Positions 16,761 to 25,735 of a stretch of 64,000 nucleotides of DNA are shown here, in pieces (position 1 is the first letter of the stretch; each line of letters opens with the position of its first letter). The stretch is from positions 62,001 through 126,000 of the forward strand of contig JADJPZ010000003.1 of assembly GCA_016713025.1 (NCBI GenBank). The letters are read 5' to 3'. A program made the translations under genes and the position numbers. Under the pieces are notes generated by a model that saw only the letters and a list, made by a program, of their open reading frames with translations, had not been told where the DNA came from and did no database searches. Origin of the DNA: Saprospiraceae bacterium. GTDB lineage: Bacteria; Bacteroidota; Bacteroidia; Chitinophagales; Saprospiraceae.

Positions 16761-18221
16761 GTGATAGAACAAAATGTTAAATTTCATGATAAGTTTTCAG
16801 TAGAACTAAAACTGGGATTTATAGCCCGAAAAAAGGTATTAAAAAATAATTTTACGCTTAACTTGTGGATGTTTATCCCGGAGAGTCTCGATATCAACAG
16901 ATTTACCTACTCAAAAGAAGACTTTTATACTGATATCAAGTCCAATATCAGACTCATCACTCCCGTATTTCTATTGAGAGATATAGCTGAAAGAAAATGT
17001 CCCGTTTTTGAAAACCTTGAAACATCTTTTCAGCAGCTTGCTTCAGAACCCACTCGATCACACAGAGCAGAATACGAATATCAGATTAAAATGTTCTTGT
17101 CAGTGCTCAAAAGTTCTCTGCGAAGTGAAATAAATCACATATCCAATTGCAAGGAGGAAGATTTGGAATATTTGACTGCACACTTTCTTGACTATCTGCG
17201 TGGTATCACCGCGCAATACCGGTCATTGTATTTTATCATAAATGTGCCTACTATCACAAGTGAATTGATGGAATATTTCAATTACGGGGATGAATTTATG
17301 AGCAATCTGGCAGAGTCCAACACTTTTATACTGCTTAGAAATGTAAAAGGTAAGCACTACATAAAGTTTGATGATTTAAAAAATAGTTTGCTTACATACG
17401 TCGAAGAAGAGATAGAGTATAAAAAATCAAAAAACTTTCTGATAGTAGATCGGGACAATAAAAAGGAGAACACAGGCATTGTCTTCAGACTCGGGGTGCT
17501 CAAAAAATATATGGAAAGCCACTTATTTCTCAATACAGACAAACAAAAAGATGGTATCATTGCCGAACAATTATTGCTGAGTCTAGCCGCAGGTATTTCT
17601 ATGGTTTTTGCTACTTTTATAGCTTTCTCCGTACAGCAGAAATATGGAAATCTTACCATGCCGCTGTTTGTGGCGTTAGTTGTCAGTTATATGCTCAAGG
17701 ATCGTATCAAGGAGTATGGACGATACTATTTGGCTCACAAAATGAGTACCCGATATTTTGATCATAAGATCAGTATGAGTGTAAGTGAACGTGAAGTAGG
17801 CTGGGTAAAAGAAAGTATGGATTTTATAGATTACGGAAAGATACCGATAGCTGTACAGGAGTGCAGACAAAAATTCTCAATACTCCAGAGTATATCCAGA
17901 AAGAGCAGTGAAAAAGCTATCCTGTACAGAACACAAATGTTTATAGACCGCAATAACCTTGACGATAGCAGCAAGTATCATATCACTGGTATCAACTCGA
18001 TCATAAGGTTCAACTTTACCACTTTCCTCAAAAATATGGACAATCCTGAATTTCCTATGTTTTATCCTGATAAAGAAGAAGGTTTCTTGATGGTCAAAGG
18101 ACTAAAATTGTATTATATAAACCTGGTCATGGAGAAAATCTGCGAAGATCAAAATGAACTGGTCAAGTATCGTATTGCCATCAATAGGAAAGGTATTCAT
18201 TCGATTGAGAAGGTGATATGA
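16761..18221 (+). CDS. Unknown membrane protein downstream of the DASS transporter
   Basis: A 486-residue protein with a GTG start; no other usable start lies nearby. I do not recognise a family. The first 260 residues are soluble and mixed, then two adjacent hydrophobic helices (about residues 272-292 and 298-313) form a hairpin in the membrane, and a soluble C-terminal domain of about 165 residues follows with many basic and aromatic residues. The segment between the helices, VQQKYGNLTM, is short. Close spacing (23 bases) to the transporter gene suggests co-expression, so an accessory or regulatory partner of the transporter is plausible. No catalytic motif was seen. Confidence 0.65.
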   Translation: MIEQNVKFHDKFSVELKLGFIARKKVLKNNFTLNLWMFIPESLDINRFTYSKEDFYTDIKSNIRLITPVFLLRDIAERKCPVFENLETSFQQLASEPTRSHRAEYEYQIKMFLSVLKSSLRSEINHISNCKEEDLEYLTAHFLDYLRGITAQYRSLYFIINVPTITSELMEYFNYGDEFMSNLAESNTFILLRNVKGKHYIKFDDLKNSLLTYVEEEIEYKKSKNFLIVDRDNKKENTGIVFRLGVLKKYMESHLFLNTDKQKDGIIAEQLLLSLAAGISMVFATFIAFSVQQKYGNLTMPLFVALVVSYMLKDRIKEYGRYYLAHKMSTRYFDHKISMSVSEREVGWVKESMDFIDYGKIPIAVQECRQKFSILQSISRKSSEKAILYRTQMFIDRNNLDDSSKYHITGINSIIRFNFTTFLKNMDNPEFPMFYPDKEEGFLMVKGLKLYYINLVMEKICEDQNELVKYRIAINRKGIHSIEKVI

Positions 18222-18248
18222 AGTTGTTTAAAATCATTGAGGTGACAA

Positions 18249-18309
18249 CCTTAAATATCCGTACCATTTTTTCAGGTTAATCTTAAATTTTCGTACTAAT
18301 CATTCAGGT
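18249..18309 (+). repeat. Two tandem 29-base units
   Basis: Units at 18249-18277 and 18281-18309 share TTAAAT, CGTAC and TTCAGGT in the same order, with several differences. They lie in the 280-base spacer between convergent genes. Purpose unknown. Confidence 0.5.
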
Positions 18310-18442
18310 AGAAGGTCTTGTTTTGAAAAATGTATCAGACAAAGATCATTTGCATGTGATGTAAATTAAGCTATGTAATAATTAATTTTTGATGGCTAAT
18401 ACATTTCCTATTATTGGCATGAATATGCCAGAAATTCCAAAA

Positions 18443-18471
18443 AAGAAAGGTGGCAAATCACCACCTTTCTT
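18443..18471 (-). terminator. Intrinsic terminator for the T9SS cargo gene
   Basis: Perfect 11-base arms AAGAAAGGTGG and CCACCTTTCTT with a 7-base loop. Read on the minus strand the stem is followed by a T-run. It lies 31 bases past the stop of the minus-strand gene at 18502. Confidence 0.85.
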
Positions 18472-18501
18472 ACAATCAAAACTTTTTTTGTACTTTTTTC
18501 C

Positions 18502-21500
18502 CTATTTAACAATGATGACTTTCCTTACAAAAGGAACATGGGACGCATGGCCTTTCAGCTGGTAGATTCCCGGCAGCAGGTGCGAAGCATCTAGCGAGTT
18601 ACCTTTTAGCTCAGGAACGAATAGCATCAGTTTTCCATCAAGACTTCTGATTTCCAGATTTTTTAAGTCCTGCCCATCTGAATTAAATAAAATGATTCCG
18701 TTTGTCGGGTTGGGGAAGATGCTTACACTTTTGGCATAATATTGATCAATTGCAGAGGATGGCACCGCAATAGAAATAGTTCCTGAATTTATCTTAACAG
18801 GTGTATCTGATCCGTTTACATCCAGAAATTTTGCATTTTTGGGTGTGATACTATTTTGTATAGAGGCAGTATTATTATTAGCACCTAATATTTTGAATCG
18901 GAGTTTGTACACTACGCTGTTGTCTGTCAAAGTATTTCCTTTACTAAAATCGTCTGTTTCCCATATGAAGCCCAACTTACCGGAAGACAGTAAGGTTTGA
19001 TCAAGACTCGTAGTGCCTTTTATGACTATATCATCACCAGATGGAACACTTAAAAGCTGAAGCTTGTCTGTCGGCCATTGAAGTGAAAACTGCATCACAG
19101 CCCCTTTGCTGAAATTTTTACAATTGACTTCAACAGTAATATTACTTCCTGAAGCAGCTGTCAATCCCTGAATATTCAATTCCATATCTGAAGCGCTCCT
19201 GTTTTGTGTAAAAATACCATTAAACTGCACAGCACTATGATCAAGATCGCCATATTTTACCCCGATAAAATCCTGATTGACTTTGTTTTCTGTCAGTGGA
19301 TTATAACTCAGAGCATCAGGAATGGTACCTGCCAATGGATTGCCGGTCGTCGGGAAACTGTAAGATTTTGGAACAAATCGCCATGTATTTACTTTGTCGG
19401 GTAATTCTGTTATTAAGCCTTGCATAATTCTACGGAGAATAAACAAATCAGAAATGTCGATAACTTTATCACGATTCAAATCAGCTGCCAGATAAGTATA
19501 AGGGTTATTGAAAAGATTTAACCCTTGCATATGTCGTCTGAGTAAAAACAAATCTGAAATATCAATACCTCTGGAGACGGTTTCATTATGGCTTGGAGAC
19601 ATGGTGTAGGTCTGTTCGTTCAATATATCATCAAATTTAAAACTGCCATTTGCAGTGGATTTAGATATTTTTATTTCTTGGTTCTGATTTTTTATGTTCA
19701 CTTCAATATTCTCTAAAGGCACATTGGATGATTTAGAAACAGTTCCATTAATATTGGATGTTACTACTTTTATACAGACTTCCCCAGCTGTAACATTTAT
19801 GTTGAATTTTGAACCGGTGTTATCCAGAATAAAAATTTCACCTTCAAAAACTAAACTTGTCTTAGTGTTTATTTCACCATTAAGTCTTACATTCAGATTG
19901 AATAAGATAGCATCATCAGGTAAAGTTTTAGCTACATCAGCATATGTCAGCACTAATTTCTTATTAACCACCGCAAAATCAATCGATGAAAGTCCGGAGT
20001 TCGGATGGATATTACTGACACCGGTTATTTCTGCTATTTCGTTATTTCCTGAAGCAATCTTGAATTGTAAACCTGCCACATCAGAATAAGACTTTACTCG
20101 TACCGGAACTTTTAATTCTGATCCTTTTCCACCGCAAGATTGCTTATCTATCGAAACAATAGTTGAGACCGTTTTACAAACGTCAGCTTGTTGTTGGGGT
20201 TTATCACTATATAAACCCTTATTGTAAAAATTGTCCCAGTCATAGATGATATCCATCCAGTTTGTGAGGTATTTTGTTGACCTGATTCCGGAAATATTGA
20301 CTTCTTTTTTCGCTTCACCATATTGTAAATTATCTATTTTGAGCTTATTTCTTTTGAACATAAAATGGCCTTGATGATCGCAGGAATGGGAACATATTTC
20401 AAAATCATAACCTGTATCTACAACAGACCTGGTACTGGGACGATTATCAACAATCTGATTGCCATATCCGGGCATACTTTGCATCCAGGCCACATACCAG
20501 AATGCTTCAGCATGTATGTAAATGTGATCCAGTGATTTGCCAAATCTATCTTGATACACGTCTTTAATCCATTTGTAATTAACTTTTTCCCAGGTTTCTT
20601 TATTAACCGGAGTTTTGGTGCCTCCTTCAGGCTTCCAATCCATGATATCACTTTCGATTAATCTTGTGTTTTGATAATCGTAATCACTGACTGCATTAGG
20701 CGGATGATGGGTATCTCCGCTTCTGCCTAATGGTCGTTCATTATTGGGTCCAACGCCAACAAAATTTTTCCAAAAGAAATTGGTATTGCCATCCTGCAGC
20801 CAATTGGCGTGAGTCAACATTGCTTCGATCTGGTGACCATGGTTATGAACAGCTTCGTTGCCTACACGAGAATAGTTATATCCATACCAAACATAAGTGT
20901 GGTTATATACAGGTAAATCATCGTTGTACCTAAAACTATTAGATACATCACCGGTTTTGGGACTTGACATATTTGATTCAGGAAAATTGATTGAAAAATT
21001 ACCCACCTGAAATACCCAAAACTCTTTTACACCAAGGTTATTTACATAGTTTGACCCGTTTATTCTATCCATGGCATTGACTTGCTCTATAAAATACTTG
21101 TATTGGCCGCCATCAATTATATTCCTATTTCGAGGTATCGGTTCATAAATAAAAATGATATCAATCACTTTGTAACCAATGTAGGGATTTGCATTCGGGT
21201 TTTTATAGCCCCTAAACTTACTGCCCTCTTCAAGCATAAACTTGGCATCTTTTGCAATACCAATGATTCTTTTTTTTGTATCAGCCACTAATGTAAGATC
21301 CTCAAGAAACCATTGATCTACTTCTGTTTTGTCAAGATAAATGCCATCTTTTGTTGGAATATATGCCACCATCACAACAGGTATGAGTTTCTTATGACAG
21401 GATGCAGGAGTTAAGAGGAAGTTATCAATTTCCGAAAGTTTTTCCATTTCCTTGAATGGTTTAAGGACATTAACCTTGATTTTTACTTCAATATTTTGAT

Positions 21501-22401
21501 ATTTCCCTTTCAGAAAAGTTGTTCCGTAGTTTACTGTCTCCAAATCGCCATTGATGAGTTTGGCAACTGTAGTATCTTCAACTGTCCAGGATAATAATAC
21601 ATTAGGGATTTCTATCTGCTTACCATCGACTGTAGAAATCAATTTTGGAGTTTTCCACCAGTCGGCCCTATTCATATACACTTTCCAGGTCTTGAAAAGG
21701 TCAATAGATGTGGTGTCTGTTAATTGCAGATTGGTAATAGCAATATTATTTCCTTTTAAAAAATTTTCATAGATTTCATCTGCACCTCTGGCTATATTAC
21801 TAATCCTGAGTTCATCGATTCGTCCTATTAGCTGATCATTTGGAATGTGACTTGAACCAATATTGAAATGAGGTGATTTAACCACTGGAAGACTATATCC
21901 CACGTTAGTTGAAGTAATAAGCAGGCCATTTTTATATAATTTTAAAGTATTGCTATCCCATGTAAATGCAAGGTGATACCACGTATTTGTTTCGTAAATA
22001 TTATTGACAGTAACTGTTCTGGTCAAACCAGGTACACCAATATTAATATCCATAACCGTCCATGTACCTACACCTATGCGCAACCCGCCATCCACAGCCA
22101 TTCCTAAAGCTGTGCCAGGGCCCTCAGGCCGTATCCAAAATTCATAAGTGCCTTGCTGACTATTAAAATTCCTTGTCGTATCAAACCTTAAAGTCGTGTT
22201 GTTACTGATATAAAGGGCCTGACCATGTATCCCTGTTTGATACGAGAGATTTTGCGATTGGATGGGAAGTTCGCCGTCCGCTCCCGTAACATTGTTATTA
22301 AAATTGAGCAAAAGCAAAGTATTGGCATCTTTTATGAGTGGTTGTGTGAAAGCTGATAAGTTAAGGAAAGTAATAAGGATGAAAAGTAAAAGGTGTTTCA
22401 T
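18502..22401 (-). CDS. 1299-aa secreted multidomain protein with T9SS sorting domain
   Basis: A large exported protein. After the signal peptide (1-19) come a LamG/concanavalin-like domain (about 25-215), an Ig-like beta region (to about 330), and a central domain (about 335-730) I cannot name, which contains EAVHNHGHQIEAML and several conserved-looking His and Trp residues. Next are a cohesin-like beta domain (about 770-890), a carboxypeptidase-regulatory-like strand set, a dockerin-like segment with two repeats (ISDLFLLRRHMQG and ISDLFILRRIMQG, the second preceded by DLNRDKVID), a second cohesin-like domain, and a C-terminal Por-type sorting domain (SIFPNPTNG... to VRKVIIVK). Type IX secretion to the surface is predicted. 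It may bind or modify polysaccharide. It shares an operon with the upstream gene (31-base gap). Confidence 0.8.
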   Translation of the reverse strand: MKHLLLFILITFLNLSAFTQPLIKDANTLLLLNFNNNVTGADGELPIQSQNLSYQTGIHGQALYISNNTTLRFDTTRNFNSQQGTYEFWIRPEGPGTALGMAVDGGLRIGVGTWTVMDINIGVPGLTRTVTVNNIYETNTWYHLAFTWDSNTLKLYKNGLLITSTNVGYSLPVVKSPHFNIGSSHIPNDQLIGRIDELRISNIARGADEIYENFLKGNNIAITNLQLTDTTSIDLFKTWKVYMNRADWWKTPKLISTVDGKQIEIPNVLLSWTVEDTTVAKLINGDLETVNYGTTFLKGKYQNIEVKIKVNVLKPFKEMEKLSEIDNFLLTPASCHKKLIPVVMVAYIPTKDGIYLDKTEVDQWFLEDLTLVADTKKRIIGIAKDAKFMLEEGSKFRGYKNPNANPYIGYKVIDIIFIYEPIPRNRNIIDGGQYKYFIEQVNAMDRINGSNYVNNLGVKEFWVFQVGNFSINFPESNMSSPKTGDVSNSFRYNDDLPVYNHTYVWYGYNYSRVGNEAVHNHGHQIEAMLTHANWLQDGNTNFFWKNFVGVGPNNERPLGRSGDTHHPPNAVSDYDYQNTRLIESDIMDWKPEGGTKTPVNKETWEKVNYKWIKDVYQDRFGKSLDHIYIHAEAFWYVAWMQSMPGYGNQIVDNRPSTRSVVDTGYDFEICSHSCDHQGHFMFKRNKLKIDNLQYGEAKKEVNISGIRSTKYLTNWMDIIYDWDNFYNKGLYSDKPQQQADVCKTVSTIVSIDKQSCGGKGSELKVPVRVKSYSDVAGLQFKIASGNNEIAEITGVSNIHPNSGLSSIDFAVVNKKLVLTYADVAKTLPDDAILFNLNVRLNGEINTKTSLVFEGEIFILDNTGSKFNINVTAGEVCIKVVTSNINGTVSKSSNVPLENIEVNIKNQNQEIKISKSTANGSFKFDDILNEQTYTMSPSHNETVSRGIDISDLFLLRRHMQGLNLFNNPYTYLAADLNRDKVIDISDLFILRRIMQGLITELPDKVNTWRFVPKSYSFPTTGNPLAGTIPDALSYNPLTENKVNQDFIGVKYGDLDHSAVQFNGIFTQNRSASDMELNIQGLTAASGSNITVEVNCKNFSKGAVMQFSLQWPTDKLQLLSVPSGDDIVIKGTTSLDQTLLSSGKLGFIWETDDFSKGNTLTDNSVVYKLRFKILGANNNTASIQNSITPKNAKFLDVNGSDTPVKINSGTISIAVPSSAIDQYYAKSVSIFPNPTNGIILFNSDGQDLKNLEIRSLDGKLMLFVPELKGNSLDASHLLPGIYQLKGHASHVPFVRKVIIVK

Positions 22402-22432
22402 GGCTCTTTTGTTTCAATTGATTAATAATTGG

Positions 22433-23710
22433 TTATCGAAAATTAGCTTGGAGTCCTGCTTTAATCATAGGTCGTACAAAGTCTTTTTGAGTATTGAATC
22501 TATCAAAACTGTCATTGAGGAATATAAAATTTAAGTCCACAAACAAGCCAAGCCCACCAATCGGTGAATGATCTGTTTTTAAAAACATTCTAATACCTAG
22601 ATCATTAAATACTTGATTGTAGCCAGGAATATTAAAATTTGATCTGTAAGATTCTACATTTGTAAAAGGCTTAATCCAATTGAAATTATAGTATGTACTT
22701 AAGACATCTTTAAAGATAAAATATTCTAACCCAAACCTAGTCTGCAACCTGAAAAAGTTTAACTGCTTGTCGTTGTCTAAGTCATAAGTACTTTTTTCAT
22801 GGGCGTGTATAGCATAATGTAGCCAAAATTTTCCCTGATATTTATTTTGAAATGTTGTGTTCAAACTGATATAACCAGTTCCATAAAACCCATACTTGCT
22901 GAATTCAGGTATGATAATTGAATTGACTGAAAGGGTATCTCCTTGCCCGTTACCAATGTACGCACCGATTGAATGAACCCCTTTATTATTTATCTGAGCG
23001 CTACCCAATAAGGTAACAGAAGGTTTTACTTGTTCAATGATATCGAATATTTGTGGGAGCGCTGAGATGCCTGCCTTTTTTTTTAAATCTTCATTTTTCT
23101 TATCATTTAATTTTTTTTCAGCATCATTGAGTTCAGCAATATTTGCTTTTAATCTTTGTTGTCTTGTATTAAAATTTGAAATTAGCTTTTGTACAATTGT
23201 ATTGAGATTGGGGTTAGAAAACTCCAAATCTTTTAGTTGGCTAAGATCTCTTATCGCACCATTTAATTCACTGTCAAATTTATTCTTTAATAAATATGCA
23301 CTTCTTAAATTTGCAGCTTCGCCATCTTTTAATGTACTTTTTAAATTAAATTCAAAAACTTGTAAGTTAATGATGGAACTCCTTATACTATCAATCTGCT
23401 TGGTTATTCTTTCAATCATTTTTGGTTTATCCTGACTGAAAAATATTCCACTGCTGATATAATTAACCAAAGAATCCCTGGCACTACTCGAGGAAGGACT
23501 AGCATTATGATATTTCGAAACAGTATCAATTTGACAAGTAAATTTTGGACAACTGTCAATGGAATCTAACGTTTGGTGAACCAATTTTATAACATTAAAC
23601 TCACCGGTTTGAGCTGGTTGTGATTTACCTGTTTGAACTTTCAATGAGCATAATAATAAGATCAGAAATATAACTTTGAATAAATTTAGGGTTTGCATTC
23701 TCGTTTTCAT
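22433..23710 (-). CDS. Predicted outer-membrane protein with coiled-coil N-terminus
   Basis: An exported protein of about 425 residues; I do not recognise its family. Starting at 23710 gives a good signal peptide (MKTRMQTLNLFKVIFLILLLC...). Residues about 80-210 are rich in Lys, Glu and Asn with heptad-like spacing and are likely coiled coil. The C-terminal half has alternating aromatic strands (GFYGTGYISLNTTF, GKFWLHYAIHAHE, IFKDVLSTYYNFNW) and ends in KAGLQANFR, suggesting a beta barrel. It lies 31 bases upstream of the T9SS cargo gene on the same strand, so it may help secrete or anchor that protein. This is inferred from context. Confidence 0.65.
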   Translation of the reverse strand: MKTRMQTLNLFKVIFLILLLCSLKVQTGKSQPAQTGEFNVIKLVHQTLDSIDSCPKFTCQIDTVSKYHNASPSSSSARDSLVNYISSGIFFSQDKPKMIERITKQIDSIRSSIINLQVFEFNLKSTLKDGEAANLRSAYLLKNKFDSELNGAIRDLSQLKDLEFSNPNLNTIVQKLISNFNTRQQRLKANIAELNDAEKKLNDKKNEDLKKKAGISALPQIFDIIEQVKPSVTLLGSAQINNKGVHSIGAYIGNGQGDTLSVNSIIIPEFSKYGFYGTGYISLNTTFQNKYQGKFWLHYAIHAHEKSTYDLDNDKQLNFFRLQTRFGLEYFIFKDVLSTYYNFNWIKPFTNVESYRSNFNIPGYNQVFNDLGIRMFLKTDHSPIGGLGLFVDLNFIFLNDSFDRFNTQKDFVRPMIKAGLQANFR

Positions 23711-23861
23711 TGAAATAAAATTTAGATTATACTCCTTTATTGGAAGATCTATCAAAAGGTAACCTCCTCCACACCAAGAATTTTTTTTCTCAAAAAATAA
23801 TATTCCAATTTTATTTTATATCACAATTATATATCTTCACCCTGTCAAACCCCAAACCATC

Positions 23862-24416
23862 GTGCAGGATTGGATCGAAAAAATCAAAACAAACGAAAAC
23901 GCAGCACTTAAGGAGATATATACCTTGTGCAGGGAGGAGTGTTTGATGTGGCTACGCAAAGACTTTGGCTGCAGTGATGAGGATGCTTTGGACATTTTTC
24001 AGGTGGCGGTGATGATATTGTATGACAATGTGATGACAGGCAAACTGTCGGTACTCACTTCCAATATTAAGACATATGTCTTCAGCATCGCCAGAAACAA
24101 AATATTGGAGTTGCAGCGGAGCCGGAAGAAGTACTCACGGGATGATGCCGTATCTATAGCTTCATCCTATGTCGTTGATGCAGAGCCCGATATGACCGAA
24201 GAGCAGTTGCTCATCAGCACCCGCTCGATCGACGAACTCGGCGACCCATGCAAAACTGTCCTGATACAATACTACATCCATGACAAAAGTATGGATGAAA
24301 TCACCGCCTTGATGGGTTACAAAAACACAGACACCACCAAAAATCAAAAATACAAGTGCCTCAAAAGGTTACAAAACATCTATTTTGGTCATATACAAAA
24401 AAGTCTTGAATATTGA
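23862..24416 (+). CDS. RNA polymerase sigma-70 family (ECF-type) factor
   Basis: A 184-residue alternative sigma factor. The GTG start at 23862 gives QDWIEKIKTNENAALKEIYTLCR at the N-terminus, matching the usual beginning of sigma region 2. Region 2 continues through DALDIFQVAVMILYDNV and IKTYVFSIARNKILELQR; region 4 (about residues 120-175) holds LGDPCKTVLIQYYIHDKSMDEITALMGY with its helix-turn-helix. It overlaps the next gene by 4 bases, which encodes a membrane protein that may act as its anti-sigma. Sigma/membrane/CHAT groupings are recurrent in Bacteroidota, and a broken CHAT gene lies nearby. Confidence 0.88.
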   Translation: MQDWIEKIKTNENAALKEIYTLCREECLMWLRKDFGCSDEDALDIFQVAVMILYDNVMTGKLSVLTSNIKTYVFSIARNKILELQRSRKKYSRDDAVSIASSYVVDAEPDMTEEQLLISTRSIDELGDPCKTVLIQYYIHDKSMDEITALMGYKNTDTTKNQKYKCLKRLQNIYFGHIQKSLEY

Positions 24417-25048
24417 GAAGCGCACAGGAAGATATCACATTGCTGGATGATTACATCAAAGGACGTCTGGATGATGAAGCCAAATCAGCTTTGGAGTTGC
24501 GTCTGGCAGCTGATCCGGACCTGCTTGCAGACCTGTCAGACCTGAAAGTGCTGCAGCAGGGAATGCGGGTAAAAGCTTTGGCCGGTAAACTGGAGATGAT
24601 GAGGGGATGGGAGGAGGAAGGAGTCGGAAAAGGTAGCGGGAACTGGAAAAAATGGATGATCATCATATTTTTTATGGCTGCATTGGGTTACCTTTTGTAC
24701 GATGTTGCATTAAAACCAAAGAATGGAATACCGGATGCGTACCAATCTTTGTACGCAACACAATTTGACAGCAAACTGATACTTCACTCGACAAAAAGGT
24801 CAGCAGGACAACAGGATGTACTCACTCCCGTCCAAAGAAGAGCGTATGAGATGTACAGCATTCAGTTGTTTGATGATGCGATACCATTGCTGACAGACTT
24901 ATGGGAGACAAAAAAAGACACGTTGGCTCTCTTTTATCTCGGAGTCAGTCAGGTGGGTGCAGGTCATACTTCCGAAGGTTTGGAAATATTAAAAAAACAA
25001 GAATTAAGAACCTATTCAGAACAAACAAATTTATTTTTTAACCACTAA
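24413..25048 (+). CDS. Single-pass membrane protein, likely partner of the sigma factor
   Basis: A 211-residue protein starting at a TTG that overlaps the sigma stop codon; no upstream or near downstream ATG fits. Residues 1-70 are cytoplasmic-like and helical (LLDDYIKGRLDDEAKSALEL, reminiscent of the anti-sigma N-terminal helices but without zinc-binding His/Cys). One transmembrane helix follows at about 82-98 (WMIIIFFMAALGYLLYDV), then a periplasmic region with TPR-like helices (YEMYSIQLFDDAIPLLTDLW, LALFYLGVSQVGAGHTSEGLEIL). Translational coupling and topology suggest an anti-sigma or signalling protein for the sigma factor. This is inferred; no known anti-sigma family is recognised with certainty. 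Confidence 0.65.
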   Translation: MRSAQEDITLLDDYIKGRLDDEAKSALELRLAADPDLLADLSDLKVLQQGMRVKALAGKLEMMRGWEEEGVGKGSGNWKKWMIIIFFMAALGYLLYDVALKPKNGIPDAYQSLYATQFDSKLILHSTKRSAGQQDVLTPVQRRAYEMYSIQLFDDAIPLLTDLWETKKDTLALFYLGVSQVGAGHTSEGLEILKKQELRTYSEQTNLFFNH

Positions 25049-25055
25049 AATCAGA

Positions 25056-25729
25056 ATGAAAATGAAAAAATTAGGAATTTTTGCTTTATTTTCTATTATT
25101 TTATTAAATTATTCATGTAAAGATTGTAAACATCGAATAAAAACTGAAAAGGGTATAATTACTCCATATATAAACCCCTCCAGAGTATTACCTTCAACCT
25201 TTAAAGAAGTACTTTTCAATAATCAGTTAGTATGCCGTTTGATAGTAATTTAATTAGGTCAAAACCTGGTGTTAAAATAGAAGTATATAAATTTTATGCG
25301 TCGTTTCCAACTGGAACTTTTGATAATCAAAAGGATACGATTGAAGGTTGGTTTATAGAAGCGGTTAATACAAAAACAACAATACCTCCTCCAGATTCTG
25401 TATTCTCTGCATTAGGAGACTATGGTTGTATACCAACGTTTATTGTCAGTAATGGCAGTTTATTAAGAACAAAGTATGGCTCAATACCATTGATTGTTGC
25501 AGTGCACCCTCAATCACCAACTAATGAGCCAATTCAACCAACCTTGGAGCTTTTTCCTATTGAAAACGATGATTATATAAAGCTCAATGATTTAATAGTC
25601 AATAATCCTAAAATTAAATATGAAGGGGGATTAGATGACCCACCTTCAATCAAAAAGATGATAGTATACAAAAATAGAACTGAAAAGGCTTTATGTATTA
25701 ATATTGAGCAATCTGGATGTCCCAAATAA
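25056..25729 (+). pseudogene. Frameshifted small lipoprotein gene
   Basis: Two overlapping frames appear to be one broken gene. The first (25056-25253) begins with a basic start, a hydrophobic core and a lipobox (LLNYSC), then stops. The second (25232-25729) continues with about 165 residues of soluble sequence but has no signal of its own and an in-frame stop just above its start. Joining them between about 25223 and 25253 would give a lipoprotein of about 220 residues. No family recognised. It follows the sigma-partner gene by 7 bases. A sequencing error would also explain the break; alternatively the second frame could be an independent cytoplasmic protein. Confidence 0.55.
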
Positions 25730-25735
25730 TTTGAC

